Shown here: piece by piece, positions 42,738 to 50,400 of the stretch
Position numbering within the stretch: the stretch's first letter is position 1
Layout of the letters: every line of letters begins with the position of its first letter
NCBI GenBank assembly: GCA_021648725.1
Contig: JAKISF010000004.1
Coordinates: forward strand, 53,736 to 117,735
Source: Bacteroidales bacterium
GTDB taxonomy: Bacteria > Bacteroidota > Bacteroidia > Bacteroidales > JAADGE01
DNA length: 64,000 nucleotides
Direction of reading: 5' to 3'
The notes under the pieces: model-generated
What the model was told of the DNA's origin: nothing
The model's database searches: none
The model's input: only the letters and a program-made list of their open reading frames with translations
Position numbers and translations under genes: made by a program

Positions 42738-44849
42738 TTATTTGTGCTTTTCTTTAAATTTCTTTATACCTTCTCTTAAAAAGCGTGAAAAAGCAACAGG
42801 ATCAGGATTATAAAAATATGGGTCTTTAATTAAAACTTTTCCGTTATAATCTAAAATAATGTATGCCGGTTGTGCATTCATTCCGAAACGAGAAATTTGA
42901 AAATCGGCATATTTTGAACCCAGTGTTTTTTTAACTTTACCGTCATAACTTGACGTTACCCAATCTTTTTTATCTAACTCAGTTCTGTCGTCAACATATA
43001 AAGATGCAATGACATAATCATTTTTTAAAATAGGCAAAACAGCCTCTGTTCCCCAAACATTATCTTCCATTTTTCGACAATTTACGCATGCATATCCTGT
43101 AAAATCAAGCATTACGGGTTTATTTTGTTCTTTTGCACATGCTAACGCTTGTTCATAATCAAAATACCCTAGTAATCCGTGAGGCATTTCATGCACATCT
43201 CCGTATTTCGGTTCAAAACAATTACTTTCTGAAAATGTTTCAGTTGCTGAACCGCCGCTGCCTTCAGAATTCATTCTTACAACTTTTGCGATATCAAATT
43301 CATGCGTACTCATGGGCGGCAAATAACCGGAAAGAATTTTTAAAGGTGCACCGAATAATCCCGGTATCATATAGACAACAAAAGAAAATGTTAAGATAGC
43401 AAATACTAATCTCGGTACTTTTAAGAAAGGCAAATCACTATCATGCGAAAATTTTATTTTTCCGAGAAGGTAGAAACCCATTAACGTAAAAATAGTTATC
43501 CAAAGAGCAAGATAAATCTCTCTGTTCAGTAAGCCCCAATGATAAGTTAAATCGGCAATACTTAAAAATTTAAGACCTAATGCCAGTTCAATAAACCCGA
43601 GAACAACCTTAACAGAATTTAGCCAACCGCCTGATTGCGGCATTTTATTCATAAGATGCGGGAAGAAAGCAAAAATTCCGAAAGGAATTGCAAATGCAAG
43701 TCCGAATCCGAGCATCCCGATTATGGGTCTTAACACATCACCGCCGGCAGATTCGACCAAAACAGTTCCGACAAGAGGTCCTGTACAAGAAAATGAAATT
43801 ACAACTAATGAAAATGCCATAAAAAACGGAGCAAAAAATCCGCCTTTATCAACTTGTTTTTCAGAACTTTTAGTCATCCAGCTCGGCAATACAATTTCAA
43901 ACATCCCAAAGAATGATGCGGCAAAAATCATAAATACCAAAAAGAAGAGAACATTAGGAATCCAATGTGTGCTTAACCAGTTGGCAAATTCAGGACCGAG
44001 TGTTACGGCAACCAACGTACCTATAATTGTATATATAAATATAATAGAAAGTGAGAAAAACATTGCTTCTGCCCTACTCTTTGCTTTTGATTTTTTCTCG
44101 TGCATAAAAAATGAAACCGTCATGGGTATCATCGGAAAAACGCAAGGAGTTAAAATTGCGGCAAATCCGGCAATCAATGCAGCAATAAATAATGCCCAAA
44201 ATCCGCCTTTATCAGTTGCCGAATTAATTTCACCGGTGTCATTACTTTCCGCAACAACCGCACTTGTATCAGAAGCTGTTTTATTGGTATCAACTTCTTC
44301 CGTAACAACTTTATTTGTATCCGGAACTTCTTCCGTTATTGTATCATCCTTTGTTTCTTTTTGCAGTTGTTTTTTAATTGAATTAAGACCCGGAACTTTA
44401 AATTCAAAATCTTCATTCAGCGGAATACACATTCCTTCATCTGTACAGGCCTGACCGAAAAAAGAAACTGTAACGGTAAAATCATTATCAGATAAAACTT
44501 TAACTTTTTGAGTAAAGTATGCTTCTTTTTCAAAAGTTTGAATATTTGCCTCCATCAAATCATCATATTCTTTATGAGGCTTCGGCCATTCTAAAACTTT
44601 ACCTGTTTTTTTATATGATGAACTTTCATTAAAAATAAATTCTGCGGGAATTCCGCCGGCAGGCTCGGAGTATTGTCCGTACAAATGCCAAGTTTTGTCT
44701 ATTGTAGCCTTAGCAACAAGTTTTACTTCAGTTTCATTTATAACTTTTGTGTAAAATGTCCATTTAACCGGTTGTAATATTTGAGAATTAACATTAATAC
44801 TTGTAAACATTAATGCTGTTAATGCCAAAATTATATTTTTTACCTTCAT
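42738..44849 (-). CDS. dsbD: Thiol:disulfide interchange protein DsbD
   Basis: This 703-residue inner-membrane reductant transporter passes electrons from cytoplasmic thioredoxin to periplasmic thiols. It has a signal peptide, then the N-terminal DsbD-alpha domain with the cysteine pair in FFGQACTDEGMCIPL. An acidic, Thr-rich linker follows (about residues 160-210). The CcdA-like eight-helix core has LTPCVFPMIPMTVSFF and ISFSCTGPLVGT, carrying the two transmembrane cysteines. The C-terminal thioredoxin domain has DFTGYACVNCRKME near residue 585. All six functional cysteines are present. Just upstream lies a decayed fragment resembling its own N-terminal domain. Confidence 0.93.
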   Translation of the reverse strand: MKVKNIILALTALMFTSINVNSQILQPVKWTFYTKVINETEVKLVAKATIDKTWHLYGQYSEPAGGIPAEFIFNESSSYKKTGKVLEWPKPHKEYDDLMEANIQTFEKEAYFTQKVKVLSDNDFTVTVSFFGQACTDEGMCIPLNEDFEFKVPGLNSIKKQLQKETKDDTITEEVPDTNKVVTEEVDTNKTASDTSAVVAESNDTGEINSATDKGGFWALFIAALIAGFAAILTPCVFPMIPMTVSFFMHEKKSKAKSRAEAMFFSLSIIFIYTIIGTLVAVTLGPEFANWLSTHWIPNVLFFLVFMIFAASFFGMFEIVLPSWMTKSSEKQVDKGGFFAPFFMAFSLVVISFSCTGPLVGTVLVESAGGDVLRPIIGMLGFGLAFAIPFGIFAFFPHLMNKMPQSGGWLNSVKVVLGFIELALGLKFLSIADLTYHWGLLNREIYLALWITIFTLMGFYLLGKIKFSHDSDLPFLKVPRLVFAILTFSFVVYMIPGLFGAPLKILSGYLPPMSTHEFDIAKVVRMNSEGSGGSATETFSESNCFEPKYGDVHEMPHGLLGYFDYEQALACAKEQNKPVMLDFTGYACVNCRKMEDNVWGTEAVLPILKNDYVIASLYVDDRTELDKKDWVTSSYDGKVKKTLGSKYADFQISRFGMNAQPAYIILDYNGKVLIKDPYFYNPDPVAFSRFLREGIKKFKEKHK

Positions 44850-44876
44850 TTTAAAATTGTATAAAATTTTTTAATA

Positions 44877-44991
44877 TTATTTAATCATAAAAACGTGTTT
44901 ACCGGAAACCATAAAGCACATTCCTGTTTTATCATTGCATGCTTGTCCTTCAATAATTATTTTCCAGATATTTTTTTAAAAGAAGTTGCAT
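44877..44991 (-). pseudogene. Decayed DsbD N-terminal-domain fragment
   Basis: Between 44975 and 44877 an open stretch of 32 codons on the minus strand reads IIIEGQACNDKTGMCF...GKHVFMIK then stop. It closely resembles the end of the DsbD alpha domain (compare FGQACTDEGMCIPL in the adjacent dsbD). It has no start codon of its own. A separate 13-codon frame (ATG at 44991, MQLLLKKYLENNY) lies just upstream in another phase and overlaps it, with a run of seven A at the switch. A TATATTTG promoter element precedes it. It looks like the remains of a small exported DsbD-domain gene, reduced by deletion and frameshift. Confidence 0.55.
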
Positions 44992-45006
44992 TTTATAACA
45001 AAGCAA

Positions 45007-45014
45007 CAAATATA
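45007..45014 (-). promoter_or_regulatory. -7 promoter element upstream of the DsbD fragment and dsbD
   Basis: On the minus strand this reads TATATTTG. It is 16 bases before the ATG of the decayed fragment and 158 bases before the dsbD start, and may be the old promoter of the fragment now used by dsbD. The rest of the 44850-45207 gap holds only the fragment and the terminator at 45146-45174. Confidence 0.5.
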
Positions 45015-45145
45015 AAAATATTTTTTTTGTGACTTATGTTACTTATTAAAATCATCAGCAAGAATTTGACAGTATAAAATAAACACAAAAACCAAACAGA
45101 TAAAGTTAAACGTTAAAAATAAATTTTTGTTGCAATAATCTAATT

Positions 45146-45174
45146 AAAAAAGAGACATCATATATTGATGCCTC
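45146..45174 (-). terminator. Terminator after the PKD lipoprotein
   Basis: On the minus strand a 9-base-pair stem (GAGGCATCA / TGATGTCTC, one G-U pair, 5-base loop) is followed by TTTTTT. Confidence 0.85.
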
Positions 45175-45207
45175 CCTTAGAAGTATTGGTAATTTCAAAA
45201 AATGCTT

Positions 45208-45897
45208 TTATTTATCTCGCTCTTCTTTTGAAGATTTCACGAGCCGAGTAACAGAAAGATGTTTTCTTCCGCTTTTTGAGGTAAAATATTGAACGAAAAC
45301 ATCATAATAGTTAATAACTGCTTCGTCTAAAGGAGATGTTTCACCGTCAACATTCATGTAATAACCTCCGGTAACGCTTTTATATGCATCAATAAAATAT
45401 GTTGCGGGGTTTAAATCTGTAAAAACTACAATTCCGTCACTTCCGGTTGTTAGTACTTCGCTTACAGGGTTTGTAAGGTTTTGCCAATTAGTTGAATCTC
45501 CGTAAAGTTGCACCTCGCATCCGGAAACAGGATCATTTGTACCTTCATATTTTATTAAAATGTCTAAATCTGTTGAATTTATTACGTTCAACACAGTAAC
45601 AACATCAGTAAATGTTTCCGTTGTATTATATCCGTTTGCTGTTAGTGAAACTTGATATGTTCCGGGTAAAGTATAAACATGGTTAGCATTTCTTTGGTTA
45701 GAAGTTGTTCCGTCACCGAAATTCCATTCATATTCTTCTGCATATTGAGAGCAATCAACAAAACTGACGGGTTCATTTATATAATGAATATCTCCGGTTA
45801 CCACAAAACATGCATTTACGTCATTGTAATGAGGTGTTCTGTTACAACTGCTGAATGTAAGCAGCAAAATAGGGATAATAAATTTTATTTTTTCCAT
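45208..45897 (-). CDS. PKD-domain lipoprotein
   Basis: This 229-residue lipoprotein has a lipobox in LLLTFSSC (Cys18). A PKD beta-sandwich covers about residues 30-105, with YEWNFGDGTTSN and VYTLPGTYQVSLTANG. A second domain from about residue 110 resembles a carboxypeptidase-regulatory-like fold (ILIKYEGTNDPVSGCEVQLYG, GSDGIVVFTDLNPATYFIDAY). Such domains bind protein or sugar and are common on Bacteroidota surfaces. No catalytic motif is seen. It is 49 bases downstream of the chagasin-like lipoprotein on the same strand; a shared transcript with rlmB is possible. Function unknown. Confidence 0.78.
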   Translation of the reverse strand: MEKIKFIIPILLLTFSSCNRTPHYNDVNACFVVTGDIHYINEPVSFVDCSQYAEEYEWNFGDGTTSNQRNANHVYTLPGTYQVSLTANGYNTTETFTDVVTVLNVINSTDLDILIKYEGTNDPVSGCEVQLYGDSTNWQNLTNPVSEVLTTGSDGIVVFTDLNPATYFIDAYKSVTGGYYMNVDGETSPLDEAVINYYDVFVQYFTSKSGRKHLSVTRLVKSSKEERDK

Positions 45898-45946
45898 AAT
45901 ACGTTGATTTTTAGTTAATAAATATTGTTAAAATAGTTCCTTGTTA

Positions 45947-46345
45947 CTATTTAACTTCAATTTTTATATATTTTTCATTTTTAATTTTACCGTCTTCTCG
46001 TTCATATTTGAAATGTAAGAAAAGTATTCCTGTTTTTTTTGTTGAAAAAGTCCATAAATCATATCCGCCGCCGCCGACCATGTTCATAGTTTTTTCTTCT
46101 TTTACAAATTCATTACTTATTTCTTTTATAATTCCCGGTTTTATTTTACTTGCAATTTTCCACTTATAACCTGTGCTGGGATTTGATGATAATTTTATTT
46201 TTAAAGTATCATTTAAATTCACGGTATATGTATTATCTAATTTACTTTCAGGCACATCTTTCAGTACAACCTTCTGACTGTCACAAGATTGCATTGCAAA
46301 TAATACAATTAAAACAATTACCGGAATAATGAGTTTTTTAGTCAT
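45947..46345 (-). CDS. Chagasin-like (I42) protease-inhibitor lipoprotein
   Basis: This 132-residue lipoprotein has a lipobox in LFAMQSC (Cys21). The inhibitor fold motifs are present: NPSTGYKW (Asn55-Tyr60, the main wedge loop), MVGGGGYDLWTF (second loop, about residue 90) and FKYERED (third loop). I42 inhibitors block papain-family cysteine peptidases by inserting these loops into the active-site cleft. Bacterial lipoprotein forms are thought to guard the cell envelope from own or host cysteine peptidases; the target here is unknown. It lies between rlmB and the PKD lipoprotein on the minus strand. Confidence 0.85.
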   Translation of the reverse strand: MTKKLIIPVIVLIVLFAMQSCDSQKVVLKDVPESKLDNTYTVNLNDTLKIKLSSNPSTGYKWKIASKIKPGIIKEISNEFVKEEKTMNMVGGGGYDLWTFSTKKTGILFLHFKYEREDGKIKNEKYIKIEVK

Positions 46346-46371
46346 AGTTTCTATTTTTATTTAATAAACAT

Positions 46372-47109
46372 TTAATTTATTCTTTGCTTTATAGTTTCAT
46401 ACATCAAAATAGATGCCGCAACTGAAACATTTAATGATTTTATTTCTCCGAGAACAGGGATTTTTACAAACTCATCTGATAATGAGATAATTGATTTTGA
46501 AACTCCTGCATCTTCAGCTCCTACTACAATTAATAACGGAACTTTAAAATCGGTTTTATAATAATTGTGTTCTGCTTTTTCACTTGCCGTTACAACTTTT
46601 AAACCGCTGTTTTTAAGATTTTCAAGTGTTTTTCTCAGACTCGGAGTTCTGCATATAGGAACTTTATGTAAAGCTCCTGCCGATGTTTTAACTGCATCTG
46701 CATTAATTTGTGCCGAACCTTTTTCGGGAACTAAAACTGCATCTGCTCCGGCACATTCTGCCGTTCTTACAATTGCTCCGAAATTCCTTACATCGGTTAC
46801 ACCGTCTAAAACAATTACAAAAGGAGTTCTGCCTTCTTCAAAAACTCTTGTAACAATTTCTTCAATATTATAAAAATTAACGGGAGAAATAAAAGCTAAA
46901 ACACCTTGATGGTTTTTTCGTGTTATTTTATTAATTTTCTGAATCGGTACAAACTGAAATAATATTTTATGTTTTTTTAAAACTTGCAGAAGTTCTTTTT
47001 GAAGTTCATTATCATTACTTCTCGTAACTAATACCTTTTCAATTTGTTTATCAGAATTTACTGCCTCTATAACCGCACGTGTTCCGAATATAAAATTATC
47101 TTTTGCCAT
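46372..47109 (-). CDS. rlmB: 23S rRNA (guanosine-2'-O-)-methyltransferase RlmB
   Basis: This 245-residue SpoU/TrmH-family SAM-dependent methyltransferase modifies G2251 of 23S rRNA. An N-terminal substrate-binding domain (NFIFGTRAVIEAV) precedes the knotted catalytic domain with DVRNFGAIVRTAECAGADAV, VVGAEDAGVS and IPVLGEIKSLNVSVAASILMYE, the standard motifs. ATG 47109 (MAKDNFIFGTR) is chosen: the longer frame adds 20 residues that overlap the divergent gene, and a TATTTTTG promoter element lies between the two possible starts. It is probably the first gene of a transcript with the two lipoproteins. Confidence 0.92.
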   Translation of the reverse strand: MAKDNFIFGTRAVIEAVNSDKQIEKVLVTRSNDNELQKELLQVLKKHKILFQFVPIQKINKITRKNHQGVLAFISPVNFYNIEEIVTRVFEEGRTPFVIVLDGVTDVRNFGAIVRTAECAGADAVLVPEKGSAQINADAVKTSAGALHKVPICRTPSLRKTLENLKNSGLKVVTASEKAEHNYYKTDFKVPLLIVVGAEDAGVSKSIISLSDEFVKIPVLGEIKSLNVSVAASILMYETIKQRIN

Positions 47110-47117
47110 ATAGCTTT

Positions 47118-47125
47118 CAAAAATA
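47118..47125 (-). promoter_or_regulatory. -7 promoter element for rlmB
   Basis: On the minus strand this reads TATTTTTG, an exact TAnnTTTG match ending eight bases before ATG 47109. It lies inside the longer open frame, so it supports the shorter rlmB start and a very short leader. Confidence 0.5.
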
Positions 47126-47187
47126 CAATAATTTAGTAATTTAGCATGTTTTTTCTTTGTAAAGAACAAAATTCAACCGTAATTATT

Positions 47188-47508
47188 ATGATACTTAAAC
47201 AAAATTCAAATCTTGATAATTTTTTTGTCGGAATAATCTCAGGACTTATTGCCGCATTTATAATTACAACAATTATAGTTCATGCAAATATTAAAGAGCC
47301 GGATTTAACTGTATGGGATCACTATAAAGGCTTTTTTAAAAACCCGTTTTTTAAATCCAGAATATTATTATCGTTAAAAGGCGGAGCAATAGGAGTTTTA
47401 CCCTTATTTTATCTTTTTCTGAATAAAAAAATGATGAAAGCCGTTAAAGGTTTAATTGCTGTTGTTGCATTGATAGGGATTCTTGTTGTTTGGGGAATAT
47501 TAACTTAA
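47188..47508 (+). CDS. Small two-helix membrane protein, upstream of lpxB
   Basis: This 106-residue protein has two or three hydrophobic segments (FFVGIISGLIAAFIITTIIV near the start, IGVLPLFYLFL, and GLIAVVALIGILVVWGILT at the end) separated by a basic loop. I do not recognise a named domain. ATG 47188 is preferred over the upstream in-frame ATG at 47146, which would overlap the rlmB upstream region. It ends 10 bases before lpxB and is likely cotranscribed. A role in lipid A or envelope assembly is suggested only by that neighbour. Confidence 0.65.
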   Translation: MILKQNSNLDNFFVGIISGLIAAFIITTIIVHANIKEPDLTVWDHYKGFFKNPFFKSRILLSLKGGAIGVLPLFYLFLNKKMMKAVKGLIAVVALIGILVVWGILT

Positions 47509-47518
47509 TAATAAAAAA

Positions 47519-48628
47519 TTGAAATATTACTTAACAGTAGGAGAAGCTTCGGGAGATTTGCATGCATCAAATTTAATGAAAGCAATAAAAAGATTTGATA
47601 AAAATGCTGAGTTCAGATACCTCGGCGGTGATTTAATGAAAAAACAAGGCGGAACACTTGTAAAACATTTTAAAGAAACTGCTTATATGGGTTTCTTAGA
47701 TGTTTTTTTTCATCTTCCCGCCATTTTAAAAAACATTAAATTCATTAAAAAAGATATAGCCGAATTTAATCCCGATGTTGTTATTTTAACGGATTATCCG
47801 GGTTTTAATTTAAGAATTGCCGAATTTACACACAAAAAAGGACTGAAAACGTATTATTATATTTCTCCTAAAATTTGGGCATGGAAACAATCAAGAGTTC
47901 ATAAAATTAAAAAATTTATTGATAAGCTTTTCATTATTTTTCCTTTTGAAAAAGACTTTTATAAAAAATTTAATTACGAAGTTGAATATGTCGGCAATCC
48001 GGTAATGGATGCAATTGATTCTTCTGCAAAAGACATTAAGAAATTCAGAGACAAATATAAATTAAGTGATAAAAAAATAATTGCTTTACTTCCCGGCAGC
48101 AGAAAACAAGAAATAAAACATAATTTTCCGATAATGTTAAAAGTTGCTGAAAAATTTAATGATTATCAATTTATTGTTGCCGCTGCAACTTCGTTAGAAA
48201 AAAACGTTTTTGAACAATACATAAATAAGCAAAACATAAAGCTTATTTATAACGACACTTATGAAATATTAAAACATTCGGAAGCTGCAATCGTAACTTC
48301 CGGAACAGCAACTTTAGAAACTGCAATATTAAACATCCCTGAATTAGTGTGTTACAAAGGAGAGCATATTTCTTATCAAATTGCAAAAAGACTGGTAAAA
48401 GTTGATTATATTTCACTGGTTAATCTTGTTATGCAGAAAGAAGTTATAAAAGAGTTTATTCAATACGACATGACCGTTGAAAATATTACAAAAGAATTGG
48501 AACTATTATTAAACGATGACGTATATAAAAACACAATGTTGAAAAACTTTGAGGAAATGAGAAAAAAGCTCGGAGGCAAAGGTGCTTCTGAAAGAACTGC
48601 CGAAATAATAGTTAAAAGTTTAAATTAA
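47519..48628 (+). CDS. lpxB: Lipid-A-disaccharide synthase LpxB, TTG start
   Basis: This 369-residue peripheral membrane glycosyltransferase (GT19) joins UDP-2,3-diacylglucosamine to lipid X in lipid A synthesis. Family blocks: YYLTVGEASGDLHASNLM at the very start, RYLGGDLMKKQGG, YMGFLDVFFHLPAI, LTDYPGFNLRIA, YYISPKIWAWKQSRVHKI, VGNPVMDAI, LLPGSRKQEIKHNFP and VTSGTATLETAIL. The conserved GEASGDLH motif begins only seven residues after the TTG at 47519 and no upstream ATG is in frame, so TTG is the real start codon. It follows a small membrane protein and precedes a secreted EEP-fold gene by 9 bases. Confidence 0.94.
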   Translation: MKYYLTVGEASGDLHASNLMKAIKRFDKNAEFRYLGGDLMKKQGGTLVKHFKETAYMGFLDVFFHLPAILKNIKFIKKDIAEFNPDVVILTDYPGFNLRIAEFTHKKGLKTYYYISPKIWAWKQSRVHKIKKFIDKLFIIFPFEKDFYKKFNYEVEYVGNPVMDAIDSSAKDIKKFRDKYKLSDKKIIALLPGSRKQEIKHNFPIMLKVAEKFNDYQFIVAAATSLEKNVFEQYINKQNIKLIYNDTYEILKHSEAAIVTSGTATLETAILNIPELVCYKGEHISYQIAKRLVKVDYISLVNLVMQKEVIKEFIQYDMTVENITKELELLLNDDVYKNTMLKNFEEMRKKLGGKGASERTAEIIVKSLN

Positions 48629-48637
48629 TCAGAAAAT

Positions 48638-50380
48638 ATGAGAAATTTATTATTAATTACATTTATATCTATACTATCGCTTACAAATATGTTTTCGCAA
48701 GCATTACCGATAGCAATTGACGGAAGATATAATGACTGGGGCGGTGCCGCATCTTTTGAAGACACGCAAAATGACGGAAGCAATATTGATTTACTGTCTT
48801 TTTCGGTTTCAAACGACAGCTCATATTTGTTTATTCGAATAGCATTATCAGAAGAAATTGAATTGGATTATAACAATAATCTTTATTTGGAAATTGATGC
48901 CGATAATAATGCTTCAACAGGATATCCGGTAAACGGAATAGGTGCCGATTTAGCAATAAATTTCGGAGACAAAACATTTATATATAATGCACCTGACGGA
49001 AGCACCAGCTATTTATCACACTATGACATAGGATTTTATGAACTTCCGACCGTAACCTCCGACACTTTTGAATTTGCAATAAATCGTTTTGCAATGCCTG
49101 ACGGAACAAATCTTTTATTCAACAACCCCGTTATTGATATTTGCTTTATTGAAAACATAAGCGGAGGAGATAAAATGCCTAATTCGGGAACAATTTTCTC
49201 ATATACTTTTGACGAAACGCCTGTTGAAACATATAATTATATCGGGTTTGAAAAAAATAATGAATCAGACGTACGCTTAATGACTTATAATACTCTTTAT
49301 GACGGATTAATAAGCAGTAATACACAAAGAGTTGCAGCCTTTCAAAGAATAATTACTGCCGTAAATCCGGATATCATTACTTTTAACGAATGTTGGAGTA
49401 CTACAAAATATCAGGCACAAAATTTATTAAATTCATGGCTGCCTGTTTCGGGAGGTCAATGGACATGTATAAAAGCGGATGAAGGAAATATTACTTGTTC
49501 AAAATATAATATTCCGGATTATTATACCATAGACCCGACATATATTAACAGAATAACGGCAAACTTAGTTGACTTGCCTGATACATACCCTCGTGATATA
49601 CTTGTAATAAATTCACATTTTAAATGTTGCTCTGACGATAATACAAGGCAATCGCAAGCAGATGCAATTATCAGTTTTATAAGAGATGTTAAATCTTCCG
49701 GAGGAGGAATAACTTTACCATACGGAACACCTTTTGTTATAAGCGGAGATTTGAACTTAGTGGGAAGCAGCCGGCAATTAAAAACATTATTAACCGGAGA
49801 TATTCTTAATAACTATGAATTCGGGGAAGATATCAGCCCTGACTGGGACAACACAAACTTAACAGACATAATCGGTTTTCACACAGACGAAAGAACAGCA
49901 TTAACATGGCTTGATAATACTTCAAGTTATTGGCCCGGACGAATAGATTATACAATCAGTTCTGATGAAGGCTCTTCAGTATCAAAAACTTTTATTGTTA
50001 ACACAAAAAAAATGTTACCTGAACGGCTTTCTCAATATAGCTTATTAATTTCTGACAGTGAACTTGCTTCAGACCATTTTCCGAAAATTACAGACTTTAT
50101 AATTGAAGATGCAATTGAAAATGTAAGTGATTTAAAAGATTTCGAAGGAATAAATATTTACCCTAATCCTTCTTCGTCGGGGCTTTTTACTATTGACACC
50201 CGAAACAATACAGAGATAAATAAAATTCAGGTATTTAATATTACGGGGCAAAATATTTTTTCTTCCGAAAATAATAAAGGTAAAAACTTTAAGTTAGATT
50301 TAAGTTCATTTAATTCAGGTATTTATTTCATTGAAATTTCAACAAAAACATTTACCGGAACTTACAAAGTTGTTAAATAA
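48638..50380 (+). CDS. Secreted endonuclease/exonuclease/phosphatase-fold protein with T9SS type A sorting domain
   Basis: This 580-residue exported protein has a signal peptide ending in NMFSQ. Residues about 21-190 look like a carbohydrate-binding (CBM9/DOMON-like) beta domain (IAIDGRYNDWGG, YLFIRIALSEE, LYLEIDADNNASTG). The EEP domain from about 205 to 490 carries LMTYNTLYDG, ITFNECWS, VINSHFKCC, ISGDLNLVGSS, RIDYTIS and ASDHFPKITDF, so the metal and catalytic residues are intact. A type A sorting domain (NIYPNPSSSGLFTID, ending in FTGTYKVVK) sends it through T9SS. Likely activity is nuclease or phosphodiesterase at the cell surface, perhaps on extracellular DNA; that is inference. It directly follows lpxB. 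Confidence 0.87.
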   Translation: MRNLLLITFISILSLTNMFSQALPIAIDGRYNDWGGAASFEDTQNDGSNIDLLSFSVSNDSSYLFIRIALSEEIELDYNNNLYLEIDADNNASTGYPVNGIGADLAINFGDKTFIYNAPDGSTSYLSHYDIGFYELPTVTSDTFEFAINRFAMPDGTNLLFNNPVIDICFIENISGGDKMPNSGTIFSYTFDETPVETYNYIGFEKNNESDVRLMTYNTLYDGLISSNTQRVAAFQRIITAVNPDIITFNECWSTTKYQAQNLLNSWLPVSGGQWTCIKADEGNITCSKYNIPDYYTIDPTYINRITANLVDLPDTYPRDILVINSHFKCCSDDNTRQSQADAIISFIRDVKSSGGGITLPYGTPFVISGDLNLVGSSRQLKTLLTGDILNNYEFGEDISPDWDNTNLTDIIGFHTDERTALTWLDNTSSYWPGRIDYTISSDEGSSVSKTFIVNTKKMLPERLSQYSLLISDSELASDHFPKITDFIIEDAIENVSDLKDFEGINIYPNPSSSGLFTIDTRNNTEINKIQVFNITGQNIFSSENNKGKNFKLDLSSFNSGIYFIEISTKTFTGTYKVVK

Positions 50381-50400
50381 AAAATGTCATCTTTTTTTGA

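Noticed and set aside
43723..44454. 243-residue open frame on the plus strand inside dsbD
   Set aside because: Long, but its composition mirrors the DsbD frame and no domain or start context fits; dsbD has all six expected cysteines.
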